In this document: positions 7,489 through 14,942 of the stretch, in pieces
Layout of the letters: every line of letters begins with the position of its first letter
Position numbering within the stretch: position 1 is the first letter of the stretch
Assembly: GCA_900539715.1 (NCBI GenBank)
Contig: UQDA01000029.1
Coordinates: forward strand, 1 to 26,602
Length of the DNA: 26,602 nt
Direction: 5' to 3'
Source of the DNA: an uncultured Lachnospiraceae bacterium
GTDB lineage: Bacteria > Bacillota > Clostridia > Lachnospirales > Lachnospiraceae
Program-made: the position numbers and the translations under genes
The notes under the pieces: model-generated
The model's input: the letters and a program-made list of their open reading frames with translations, nothing else
The model's database searches: none
Told to the model about the DNA's origin: nothing

Positions 7489-8298
7489 ATGTTGGATGTG
7501 ATAGATTTGAGCATTGAATTTCAGGATCATCTTGTGCCGGAGAGGGTCGTGCATCATGTGAACCTTCATATGGAGCCGGGAGAGATCGTCGGGCTTGTGG
7601 GAGAGTCGGGATCCGGTAAATCGATGACTTCCCTTGCGATAGCAGGGCTTTTATCCCGACATGATATGCACAAGGAAGGGAAGATATTGTTCGAGGGGAC
7701 GGATTTGCTCACCTGCGAACGGAGCTATTTGAGAAGTCTTCAGGGAAATGAGATTTCAGTGATATTTCAGGAACCGATGACCTCGCTCAATCCGGTTTAT
7801 AAGATAGGATGGCAGGTGGAGGAGCCTTTGCGTATCCATTATCCTGAGCTTTCTAAAAAGGAGAGAAAGCAAAGGGCTCTTACGCTGCTGAAAAAAGTGG
7901 AGCTTGAGGATGCAGAGCGGATTTATGGCTCTTATCCGCATCAGCTGTCAGGGGGGCAGCGCCAGCGTGTTATGATAGCGGCAGCGATGATATGCGGTCC
8001 GAAGCTCCTGATAGCCGATGAACCGACGACAGCGCTGGATGTGACAGTGCAGGCGCAGATAGTGAAGCTGTTAAAACGGATAAACGAAGAAAGGCATACG
8101 GCAATACTGTTTATTTCCCATGACCTGAGCCTTGTGCGGCGCCTGTGCGACAGGGTAGTCGTGATGCAGGGCGGAAGAATTGTGGAGAGCGGTCCGATGC
8201 GGCGGATATTTGAGCAGCCGCAGGAGGAGTATACAAAGAAGCTGATAGCGGCGATACCAAGATGCGAAAAGAAAAAGGAGGCATCCGCTCATGTCTGA
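7489..8298 (+). CDS. ABC transporter ATP-binding protein, OppD/DppD type (short form)
   Basis: Nucleotide-binding subunit, 269 residues. Walker A is GESGSGKS near residue 40, the Q-loop is FQEPMTSLNP, the ABC signature is LSGGQRQRV, Walker B is LLIADEPTTALDV, and the switch histidine is in FISHDLSLV. All catalytic elements are intact. The protein stops soon after the core, so it lacks most of the C-terminal extension of classic OppD/DppD subunits (about 320-340 residues). This short form is also seen in NikD-type subunits; it does not by itself prove a nickel substrate. The 3' end overlaps the next gene by 8 bases. Confidence 0.92.
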   Translation: MLDVIDLSIEFQDHLVPERVVHHVNLHMEPGEIVGLVGESGSGKSMTSLAIAGLLSRHDMHKEGKILFEGTDLLTCERSYLRSLQGNEISVIFQEPMTSLNPVYKIGWQVEEPLRIHYPELSKKERKQRALTLLKKVELEDAERIYGSYPHQLSGGQRQRVMIAAAMICGPKLLIADEPTTALDVTVQAQIVKLLKRINEERHTAILFISHDLSLVRRLCDRVVVMQGGRIVESGPMRRIFEQPQEEYTKKLIAAIPRCEKKKEASAHV

Positions 8299-9043
8299 TG
8301 AAATTTTAAAGGTGGACCATGTGAGTATCGGCTTTTCTGAAAAAAGAAGGATGCCCTGGGAGAAAAAAAGACGTACGGAAGTATTAAAGGATGTTTCCTT
8401 TTCCATGAAAAAGGGAGAGGTGCTGGCGTTGGCAGGAGAATCAGGCTGTGGAAAGAGCACGTTGGCAAAGGTAATACTGGGATTAAAAAAGGCAGATTCA
8501 GGGACAGTGGAGCATTTCGGGAATCGGCCGCAGATGGTATTTCAGGATCCGTACAGCTCCTTAAATCCGGCGAAACGGATAGGCTGGATATTGGAAGAGC
8601 CGTTAAAAAATATAGGAGGTTTTTCTGCACAGGAGAGGCACAGCAGGGCTGTTGATATGCTAAAAAGAGTCGGCCTGGATGAAAAGATAGCGGACCGTTA
8701 TCCAAATCAGTTGTCAGGAGGTCAGCGCCAGCGGGTATGTATTGGAGCCGCCCTGATGGCAGAACCGGGATTCTTAGTGGCAGATGAGGCAGTATCGGCA
8801 CTGGACGTGACGGTACAGGCGCAGATTCTTGAGCTTCTGGAAAAACTCAAGAAGGAAATGGGGCTTTCTATCCTGTTTATTTCTCACGACATGCGTGTCA
8901 TATATCAGATAAGCGACCGGGTGATGATAATGCAGGGAGGCAGGATCGTAGAGAGCGGACGGGTGGAAGAGGTCTATGAAAGTCCTGAGGCGCCCTATAC
9001 AAAAGAACTGCTGGAGGCAGCGGGAATCGGAGAGGAGCAGTAG
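8291..9043 (+). CDS. ABC transporter ATP-binding protein, OppF/DppF type (short form)
   Basis: Second nucleotide-binding subunit, 250 residues. It has Walker A GESGCGKST, Q-loop FQDPYSSLNPAKR, signature LSGGQRQRV, Walker B FLVADEAVSALDV and the histidine in FISHDMRVI. Walker B reads DEA where DEP is commoner, a change that leaves the catalytic glutamate in place. Like its partner it lacks a long C-terminal extension. AAAAAGGAGG inside the preceding gene supplies the ribosome site, and the 8-base overlap implies coupled translation of the two ATPases, which form a heterodimer in this family. yqeG begins one base after its stop codon. Confidence 0.92.
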   Translation: MSDEILKVDHVSIGFSEKRRMPWEKKRRTEVLKDVSFSMKKGEVLALAGESGCGKSTLAKVILGLKKADSGTVEHFGNRPQMVFQDPYSSLNPAKRIGWILEEPLKNIGGFSAQERHSRAVDMLKRVGLDEKIADRYPNQLSGGQRQRVCIGAALMAEPGFLVADEAVSALDVTVQAQILELLEKLKKEMGLSILFISHDMRVIYQISDRVMIMQGGRIVESGRVEEVYESPEAPYTKELLEAAGIGEEQ

Positions 9044-9044
9044 G

Positions 9045-9563
9045 ATGCTGGAGCGTTTTTATCCTGATGAAACGGCGGATTCCGCTTATGACATCGATTA
9101 TGAAAAATGGTATGAAAAAGGATACAGAGGCCTGATATACGATGTGGACAATACGCTCGTACCTCATGGAGCCCCTGCGGACGAGCGGGCAAAGAAGCTG
9201 TTTGAACGGCTCCATGCGCTCGGTTTTTCGGTTGTGCTCCTGTCCAATAATAAGGAACCCCGGGTGAAGAGCTTTGCAGAGGATGTATTGTATGCGGATT
9301 ATATCTTTAAAGCGGATAAACCGTCGGTGAAAGGCTATCGGGCGGCGATGCAGAAAATGGGGACGGATGAGCATACGACAGTTTTTGTGGGCGACCAGCT
9401 GTTTACGGACGTATGGGGCGCAAAAAGGACGGGGATTCACAGCATCCTCGTAAAGCCCATCCATCCAAAGGAAGAGATACAGATTGTTTTGAAGAGACAA
9501 CTGGAAAAAATTGTGTTATATTTTTACTATCGGAAGCGCCGCAGAAACGGCGCAGACCGTTGA
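9045..9563 (+). CDS. yqeG: YqeG family HAD-type phosphatase
   Basis: A 172-residue member of the HAD superfamily IIIA group that includes bacterial YqeG and the yeast mitochondrial phosphatidylglycerophosphatase Gep4. The nucleophile motif is IYDVDNTLVPHG (DxDxT), motif II is VVLLSNN, the lysine motif is ADKPS, and motif IV is VFVGDQLFTDVWGAKRTG. The start MLERFYPDE matches the family N-terminus and has GGAGAGGAG upstream. It sits between the ABC operon and aroE; yqeG near aroE is a recurrent Firmicute arrangement, though the GTPase gene yqeH often found between them is missing. The in vivo substrate is not established; PGP phosphatase activity is inference from the family. Confidence 0.88.
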   Translation: MLERFYPDETADSAYDIDYEKWYEKGYRGLIYDVDNTLVPHGAPADERAKKLFERLHALGFSVVLLSNNKEPRVKSFAEDVLYADYIFKADKPSVKGYRAAMQKMGTDEHTTVFVGDQLFTDVWGAKRTGIHSILVKPIHPKEEIQIVLKRQLEKIVLYFYYRKRRRNGADR

Positions 9564-9588
9564 ACAGAAAAGGAACGAGGAAAGTACG

Positions 9589-10473
9589 ATGGGAACAGGG
9601 GACAGTATCGGCGGCAGGACCAGACTTTGCGGGCTGATAGGAAATCCGGTGGAGCATACGCTTTCTCCGCTGATACATAATACGCTGGCGCAAAGCTGCG
9701 GAAGAGATATGGTATATGTGCCTTTTTTTGTAGAGGGCGGCAGGCTTGGCGATGCGGTAAAAGGGGCTTATGCCTTAAATGTGCTCGGGCTGAACATAAC
9801 GGTCCCGTACAAGACGGATGTGGTTCCGTTTTTGGAAAGCATCGAACCGATGGCAGAGGCAATAGGTTCAGTCAATACGCTTGTGCGCTCAGACGGAGGA
9901 TATTGCGGTTATAATACGGATATGAGCGGACTGTACCGGGCAATGCAGGAGGACGGCGTAGAGCTTGCAGGACAAAAGGTTGCGGTGCTCGGAGCGGGCG
10001 GCGTCGGCAGGGCGGTCGCGTATCTGTGTGCGGCAAAAGGCGCAGAGCAGGTTGTCATTTTAAACAGGAGCGTGGATAAGGCAGAGCGGATAGCGGCAGA
10101 GGTGTGTGCAAAGACCGGAAGGAATGTGGTGAGCGCGGCAGGTCTTTTGGAAGCGGGGAGGCTGTGCGGAAAGGAATGGGTCGCGGTTCAGGCGACCAGC
10201 GTTGGACTCTATCCGGAGTATGAGAAGGCGGCTGTAGAGGACATGGCGTTTTATGAAAAGGTCAAAGCCGGGTATGATCTTATCTACCGGCCTGCCGAGA
10301 CCAGATTTATGAAGCTCGTCAAACGGACGGGCGCGCCCGCATATAACGGGCTGAAGATGCTGTTGTATCAGGGAGTGGAAGCTTTTGAACTTTGGAATGG
10401 GATATCGGTAAGCCCTGAACGGGCGCAGGAAGTTTATGAGAAATTGAAAAGAGGGCTGGAAGCAGGAAAGTGA
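9589..10473 (+). CDS. aroE: Shikimate 5-dehydrogenase
   Basis: Catalyses NADPH-dependent reduction of 3-dehydroshikimate to shikimate in the chorismate pathway. The 294-residue protein shows the substrate-site motif GNPVEHTLSPLIHN at the N-terminus, the catalytic lysine motif GLNITVPYKTDV, GYNTDMSGLYRAM, and the nucleotide-binding loop VLGAGGVGRAVAYL. GAGGAAA just upstream supports the ATG at 9589. The stop overlaps the first possible GTG start of the next gene, a shikimate kinase/dehydroquinase fusion, so three consecutive pathway steps (dehydroquinate to shikimate-3-phosphate) are encoded by two adjacent genes. Confidence 0.96.
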   Translation: MGTGDSIGGRTRLCGLIGNPVEHTLSPLIHNTLAQSCGRDMVYVPFFVEGGRLGDAVKGAYALNVLGLNITVPYKTDVVPFLESIEPMAEAIGSVNTLVRSDGGYCGYNTDMSGLYRAMQEDGVELAGQKVAVLGAGGVGRAVAYLCAAKGAEQVVILNRSVDKAERIAAEVCAKTGRNVVSAAGLLEAGRLCGKEWVAVQATSVGLYPEYEKAAVEDMAFYEKVKAGYDLIYRPAETRFMKLVKRTGAPAYNGLKMLLYQGVEAFELWNGISVSPERAQEVYEKLKRGLEAGK

Positions 10474-10484
10474 GGACAAGGAAC

Positions 10485-11717
10485 GTGGCGAATGTAGTAC
10501 TGATAGGATTTATGGGATGTGGAAAGAGCAGTGTGGCGGTAAAGCTGTCTTACCGGATGAAGCGTCAGATGACGGATACGGATAAATGGATAGAGAAAAA
10601 AGAAGGCAGGACGATAAAGGAGATTTTTGAGCAGGACGGGGAAGAGGCATTCCGCAGTATGGAGACAGAGTGCTTGAAACAGTTAAAGGAAACTGCAAAA
10701 AATCAGATTATTTCAGTGGGCGGCGGCACGCCCGTGCGAGAGGAAAACAGGGCGCTGTTAAAAGAAATTGGAAAAGTCGTTTATCTGCGCGCAAAGACAG
10801 AAACGTTGTGCGAGCGCTTAAAGAACGATACGCGCCGTCCGGTGCTGGAAGGGGAAGGTGAGCTGTCCGAACGCATAGAGAAGCTTTTGGAAGAAAGAAA
10901 AGAGGCTTATGAAGCGGCGGCAGACCTGATCGTAGACGTGGACGGCAAGCCCTTCGGACAGGTGCTCTTTGAAATTGAAAGGGGCGTGCGCCCGCCTTAC
11001 CGTACACAGACAGCACAGGGAAGCTATGGTCAGCAGACTGGCTTTGGAACCAAAAATTCCGGGGACAACGGCAGACGCGGCGGTTTTCGGACAGGGACGC
11101 CTTATAATTCCAGATATCCATTCGGGCAAAGACCTATCAAAACCTACAGCGGCATGGGGAACATGTCAGAGCCTGCGCGCAGCATGCACAGTGAAAATGT
11201 GCAGAGCGCTCTGGAAATGCAGGATGCGGGAGTACAGGCGGCGGTCGGAACAGAAGCGGCTTCCGAAAAAAGACCTTTGCGCAGACTGCTCGTGATAAAC
11301 GGTCCGAATATCAATTTCCTGGGTATCCGTGAGAAAGGGATTTACGGTACGCAGGATTACAATGCGCTTTTAAATATGATAGCAGAAAAGGGGATGGAAT
11401 CCCGCGCAGCTATCACGGTATTTCAGAGCAACCATGAGGGAGCTATTATCGACCGTATTCAGGAAGCGTATTTTGACAAGACGGAGGCGATAATCATCAA
11501 TCCCGGCGCATATACGCATTACAGCTATGCGATAAGAGATGCGCTGGCGAGCGTCCCCATGCCGAAGGCAGAAGTGCATATTTCAAATATCATGGAACGG
11601 GAAGAGTTCCGCAGGGTATCAGTGACAGCGCCGGTATGTGACAGACAGATTTACGGGCATGGTCTGGAAGGATATCTGGAAGCGATAGATTTTGTTCTGG
11701 AGAAACTCGGAGAGTAG
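10485..11717 (+). CDS. Bifunctional shikimate kinase / type II 3-dehydroquinate dehydratase fusion (AroK-AroQ)
   Basis: One uninterrupted frame encodes two enzymes. Residues ~1-165 are a shikimate kinase: P-loop GFMGCGKSS, then TDTDKWIEKKEGRTIKEIF and SVGGGTPV. Residues ~266-410 are a type II dehydroquinase: LLVINGPNINFLG, the catalytic-tyrosine segment REKGIYG, FQSNHEGAIID, INPGAYTHYSYAIRDAL, and AEVHISN. Between them is a ~100-residue linker rich in Gly, Gln, Asn, Arg, Ser and Thr that looks disordered. The two activities are not consecutive; AroE, encoded just upstream, does the step between them. The GTG at 10485 is chosen because GAGGA lies 8 bases before it; a GTG at 10470 overlapping the aroE stop is possible and would add five residues. 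Both domains look catalytically complete. Confidence 0.9.
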   Translation: MANVVLIGFMGCGKSSVAVKLSYRMKRQMTDTDKWIEKKEGRTIKEIFEQDGEEAFRSMETECLKQLKETAKNQIISVGGGTPVREENRALLKEIGKVVYLRAKTETLCERLKNDTRRPVLEGEGELSERIEKLLEERKEAYEAAADLIVDVDGKPFGQVLFEIERGVRPPYRTQTAQGSYGQQTGFGTKNSGDNGRRGGFRTGTPYNSRYPFGQRPIKTYSGMGNMSEPARSMHSENVQSALEMQDAGVQAAVGTEAASEKRPLRRLLVINGPNINFLGIREKGIYGTQDYNALLNMIAEKGMESRAAITVFQSNHEGAIIDRIQEAYFDKTEAIIINPGAYTHYSYAIRDALASVPMPKAEVHISNIMEREEFRRVSVTAPVCDRQIYGHGLEGYLEAIDFVLEKLGE

Positions 11718-11756
11718 TTTTTGGCAGGAGCGCACTGCGGCGGAAAGGAAGGGTAT

Positions 11757-12515
11757 ATGGAGGGCAAAAACAGCTTGGGCAGGGTTTTAACGGCTATCAT
11801 AGCGGCAGTTACCGCGATAGTTTGCGTTTTGATCCTTACGAGCCAATTTACAGGTTACAAAAAGACAGCAAACAGTATGGGACTGACGGCGACAGGCTCT
11901 GCCTCCTGCGATTTTGAATCGGATCTGGTCGTATGGAGAGGGCGTTTTTCGGCATATGGTCTGACGACAGGGGAAGCATACGGCGTGATAAAGAGCGATG
12001 CCGGGATAGTAAAAGATTATCTGCTGGCAAAAGGCGTGACGGAGGATGAGTTTGTGCTCAGCTCGGTCAGCATATCGCCCCATTACCGGTCGGAATACGA
12101 TGTAAACGGCGAATATATCGGAGAGGTCGCAGATGGCTATGATTTAAACCAGCAGGTGACGATAACTTCTTCCGATATTGATAAAGTAGAAGGAATATCA
12201 AGGGATATTTCGGAGCTGATAGAATCAGGGATAGAGTTTACTTCTGATGCGCCGGAGTATTATTATACCAAATTAGATGAGCTAAAGCTTGACCTCATCG
12301 AAAAGGCTACGGAGAATGCGAAGCAGAGGATAGATATTATGGCGGCAGGCTCCGGCAGTGCGGCAGGAGAGCTTTTGACGGCGAATCTGGGCGTATTCCA
12401 GATTACCGCGAAAAATTCCGGGCTGGGAGAATACAGCTATGACGGAGCTTACGATGTGAGCTCCCGGTATAAGACGGCGTCTATTACAGTACGGCTGAAT
12501 TACAGTGTTGAATAA
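11757..12515 (+). CDS. SIMPL (DUF541) domain protein with N-terminal membrane anchor
   Basis: A 252-residue protein with one hydrophobic segment at about residues 8-28 (VLTAIIAAVTAIVCVLIL) followed by an exported SIMPL domain. The family features are an early ATGSASCDFESDLVVWRGRF segment, SVSISPHYRSEYD, and a C-terminal YKTASITVRLNYSVE strand. SIMPL proteins are widespread envelope proteins with no agreed activity; the eukaryotic namesake is a signalling adaptor. AAAGGAA just before the ATG at 11757 supports this start over a TTG at 11721. It is the last gene before a strong terminator, so it probably belongs to the yqeG-aro transcript. Confidence 0.82.
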   Translation: MEGKNSLGRVLTAIIAAVTAIVCVLILTSQFTGYKKTANSMGLTATGSASCDFESDLVVWRGRFSAYGLTTGEAYGVIKSDAGIVKDYLLAKGVTEDEFVLSSVSISPHYRSEYDVNGEYIGEVADGYDLNQQVTITSSDIDKVEGISRDISELIESGIEFTSDAPEYYYTKLDELKLDLIEKATENAKQRIDIMAAGSGSAAGELLTANLGVFQITAKNSGLGEYSYDGAYDVSSRYKTASITVRLNYSVE

Positions 12516-12530
12516 GGAAAAGCAGAGGAT

Positions 12531-12580
12531 AGAAGCTTCTGTATGTTGTAGAAATGCAGCGTACAGAAGCTTTTATTTAT
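12531..12580 (+). terminator. Intrinsic terminator after the SIMPL gene
   Basis: AAGCTTCTGTA (12533-12543) pairs perfectly with TACAGAAGCTT (12562-12572); two more pairs extend the stem to 13. The right arm runs into TTTTATTTATTCTT. This ends the long upstream operon. The T-rich tail is also the left part of the operator-like element at 12572. Confidence 0.85.
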
Positions 12581-12635
12581 TCTTAATCCAATTCCCGGGA
12601 TCCTAATCCCACCTTAAAAAAGAATATGCTATTCT
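12572..12635 (+). promoter_or_regulatory. Operator-like element and promoter A (before small membrane protein)
   Basis: TTTAT (12572-12576), four bases, then TCTTAAT (12581-12587); TAATCCC begins at 12604 and a -10 hexamer TATTCT at 12630. Distances from TCTTAAT are 23 and 49 bases, the same as in promoter B before kdp; the 49-base distance also holds in promoter C before ktrB. No -35 hexamer is recognisable at the expected place (TCCCAC), which suggests an activator. TTTAT and TTAAT are 11 bases apart, one helical turn, as expected for an OmpR-family dimer such as KdpE. Confidence 0.65.
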
Positions 12636-12659
12636 GATGGTTGTAAGGAGGAGTTGGCT

Positions 12660-12854
12660 ATGAGATCTTTTTTAAATTCCATTCATAAAATTGAGGACAA
12701 ATTTGACCGAAAGGCAGAGTATTTTGCATTTCATCATCCTCTTCTCGCATTCTGGGCAATGTTCCTTGGTATGCCGGTCGTGATTCTGACGGTGGTATCC
12801 GCCGGAACAATAGCAATTGGAGTTCCTATTGCAGTTTTGATGGGCTGGTGTTGA
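12660..12854 (+). CDS. Small membrane protein of unknown function at the head of the Kdp region
   Basis: A 64-residue protein starting at the ATG at 12660, with AAGGAGGAG upstream. The first ~30 residues are charged and mildly amphipathic (HKIEDKFDRKAEYFAFHHP); the rest is hydrophobic and could form one long or two short membrane segments (LAFWAMFLGMPVVILTVV, then GTIAIGVPIAVLMG). I do not recognise the family. It lies behind its own copy of the operator-like element shared with kdp and ktrB and has no terminator before kdp, so it is likely part of the potassium regulon. A role as accessory or regulatory peptide of a transporter is a guess. Confidence 0.7.
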   Translation: MRSFLNSIHKIEDKFDRKAEYFAFHHPLLAFWAMFLGMPVVILTVVSAGTIAIGVPIAVLMGWC

Positions 12855-12857
12855 GAT

Positions 12858-12921
12858 TTTATGTAATCTTAATTTCCCACGTTACCTGTTAACCCCGTTT
12901 TTATTGAAATGGTGTTAGAAT
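12858..12921 (+). promoter_or_regulatory. Operator-like element and promoter B (kdp operon)
   Basis: TTTAT (12858-12862), four bases, TCTTAAT (12867-12873), TAACCCC from 12890, and -10 TAGAAT (12916-12921). Spacing from TCTTAAT to -10 is 49 bases, identical to promoters A and C. The place of a -35 reads CCCCGT, so the promoter probably needs an activator. With a start near 12928 the TTTAT-TCTTAAT block covers about -70 to -55, similar to where KdpE binds at the E. coli kdp promoter. Confidence 0.7.
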
Positions 12922-12946
12922 CATCAGGCAAAGGAGGAAAACAGAT

Positions 12947-13048
12947 ATGATGGATTTGATCATGCTGGCAGTGCTTGCCGGCAGCTTTGGACTGGTTAAG
13001 CTGTTTGCAGATTTTTGCGAACATCAGGTTGAACCGAAAGAAATATGA
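12947..13048 (+). CDS. Small membrane peptide upstream of kdpF
   Basis: A 33-residue peptide starting at the first of two tandem ATGs, with AAAGGAGG about 10 bases upstream. It has one hydrophobic helix (LIMLAVLAGSFGLVKLF) followed by a polar tail with a cysteine (ADFCEHQVEPKEI). Tiny proteins with one helix and a Cys-containing end precede kdpF in other bacteria, and this resembles that pattern, but I cannot name a family. Good ribosome site and position between promoter B and kdpF argue that it is translated. Confidence 0.65.
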   Translation: MMDLIMLAVLAGSFGLVKLFADFCEHQVEPKEI

Positions 13049-13091
13049 GGTGTGAAGTACCGAAAGTGAAATGGTGAGGAGGAAATGGAAA

Positions 13092-13169
13092 ATGATCGTA
13101 CTGGGTCTGATTATTACAGTATTGGGCGCTTATCTGGTGTATGCGCTGATAAATCCGGAAAAATTGTAA
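13092..13169 (+). CDS. kdpF: K+-transporting ATPase small subunit KdpF
   Basis: A 25-residue single-helix peptide (MIVLGLIITVLGAYLVYALI, then NPEKL). The helix followed by ALINPEKL is the hallmark of KdpF, which stabilises the KdpABC complex in the membrane. GAGGAGG about 11 bases before the ATG supports translation. It sits directly before kdpA. Two small inverted repeats (CGGGA/TCCCG around 13184-13200 and GCCG/CGGC around 13211-13224) separate it from kdpA. Confidence 0.9.
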   Translation: MIVLGLIITVLGAYLVYALINPEKL

Positions 13170-13240
13170 GCAAAAATAAAAAACGGGACAAATATTCCCG
13201 AAATTAAAATGCCGTTTATGCGGCAGAAAGAGGAAAAACA

Positions 13241-14920
13241 ATGTTACAGATTGTTCTTACACTGGCGATTTTTGTGATACTGGTAATTCCGATGGGTAAA
13301 TATATGTATCATATCGCCACGGATCAGAAAACATTTGCGGATAAGGTATTTGATCCGATTGACAGGATAGTATATAAAGTCTGTGGGATCAAAGGCGAAG
13401 AGATGGGATGGAAAAAATATGCGCTGTCTTTGCTGATGGCAAACGGTGTAATGGTACTTACAGGATATTTCATATTAAGGATTCAGGGACTGCTTTTTTT
13501 GAATCCCAATGGAATCGATGGAATGGAAGCAAGTTTAAGCTTCAACACGATCATTAGTTTTATGACCAATACAAACCTGCAGCATTATTCGGGAGAAAGC
13601 GGATTGTCTTACGCGGCTCAGATGTGTGTCATTATTTTTATGATGTTTACTTCGGCGGCGAGTGGATATGCGGCATGTATGGCTTTTTGCAGAGGGCTGG
13701 CAGGTAAAAAGATCGGTAATTTTTATGTGGACATGGTGCGGACAACAACCCGCATTCTTCTTCCGCTGGCATTTCTTGTAGGTCTGTTTCTGGTCAGCCA
13801 GGGGGTTCCGCAGACGCTGGCAGGAAATGTGACGGTTGGTACGATTGAAGGAACGTGGCAGGATATTGCAAGAGGACCTGTGGCAGCATTGGAATCCATC
13901 AAGCATCTGGGTACCAACGGCGGCGGATTTTTCGGGGCAAACTCTTCAACGCCCTTTGAAAATCCCACAGTTTTATCGGATATTGCAGAGCTGATTTCCA
14001 TGATGATCCTGCCCGGGGCCTGCGTTGTGACATTTGGTCATATGCTTCATGATTATAAGAAAGAGCGGGGAGAAGGCGCGGTGATTTTTGGCGCAATGGC
14101 AATCATTTTTGCGATTGGTCTTACGATTTGTTTTTCTGCAGAGAAGGCGGGAAATCCTGTAATCGCTAATTTGGGGATCAGTCAGGAAATGGGAAATATG
14201 GAAGGCAAAGAGGTGCGCTTTGGCATTGATCAGTCTTCGCTGTTTACAACAGTAACAACGTCTTTTACAACGGGAACAGTCAACAATATGCACGATTCTC
14301 TGACGCCTCTGGGCGGCATGGTGCCGATGCTCCATATGATGCTGAACTGTGTATTCGGAGGTAAGGGCGTTGGACTGATGAATATGGTCATGTATGTGAT
14401 CCTTGCAGTATTTATCTGCGGTCTGATGGTAGGACGTACGCCGGAATACTTAAATAAGAAGATAGAAGGCAAGGAGATGAAGCTGGTAGCCATCGTCATT
14501 TTGATCCATCCGCTTTTAATCCTCGGCTTTTCCGGGCTTGCGGTATCGGTGCAGGCGGGGCTTTCCGGCATTACGAATCCGGGCTTCCATGGTCTGAGCC
14601 AGGTGCTTTATGAATACGCTTCTTCGGCGGCAAATAACGGTTCCGGTTTTGAAGGGCTGGCGGATAACAGTGTGTTCTGGAATGTGACGACCGGGCTTGC
14701 AATGTTCTTTGGACGTTATATTGCGATTGTGGCACAGCTTGCAATCGCTGGCTCGATGCTGATGAAAAGGCGGGTAAATGAATCCATTGGTACATTGCGG
14801 ACAGATAATGTAACCTTTATGATTATTCTCGTATTTATCGTATATATTTTTGCTGCTCTGACCTTCTTCCCTGCGCTGGCGCTTGGTCCGATTGCCGAGC
14901 ATCTGTCGCTGTGGATGTAA
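13241..14920 (+). CDS. kdpA: K+-transporting ATPase subunit KdpA
   Basis: Potassium-selective channel-like subunit of the P-type pump, 559 residues with about ten transmembrane helices. The four selectivity-loop regions of the superfamily are visible: TNTNLQHYSGE (about residue 110), HLGTNGGGFFGANSSTPFENP (about 228), FTTGTVNNMHDSLTP (about 345) and ASSAANNGSGFEG (about 465). AGAGGAAAA precedes the ATG. Length matches the family. With KdpB, KdpC and KdpF it forms the high-affinity pump induced at low external K+. Confidence 0.97.
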   Translation: MLQIVLTLAIFVILVIPMGKYMYHIATDQKTFADKVFDPIDRIVYKVCGIKGEEMGWKKYALSLLMANGVMVLTGYFILRIQGLLFLNPNGIDGMEASLSFNTIISFMTNTNLQHYSGESGLSYAAQMCVIIFMMFTSAASGYAACMAFCRGLAGKKIGNFYVDMVRTTTRILLPLAFLVGLFLVSQGVPQTLAGNVTVGTIEGTWQDIARGPVAALESIKHLGTNGGGFFGANSSTPFENPTVLSDIAELISMMILPGACVVTFGHMLHDYKKERGEGAVIFGAMAIIFAIGLTICFSAEKAGNPVIANLGISQEMGNMEGKEVRFGIDQSSLFTTVTTSFTTGTVNNMHDSLTPLGGMVPMLHMMLNCVFGGKGVGLMNMVMYVILAVFICGLMVGRTPEYLNKKIEGKEMKLVAIVILIHPLLILGFSGLAVSVQAGLSGITNPGFHGLSQVLYEYASSAANNGSGFEGLADNSVFWNVTTGLAMFFGRYIAIVAQLAIAGSMLMKRRVNESIGTLRTDNVTFMIILVFIVYIFAALTFFPALALGPIAEHLSLWM

Positions 14921-14942
14921 AAGCAGAAAGGAGATGTTTGAT

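Noticed and set aside
4201..9043. Naming the importer nikABCDE on the basis of short ATPases.
   Set aside because: Subunit length is not specific, and no nickel-binding residues or nickel-related neighbours are visible.
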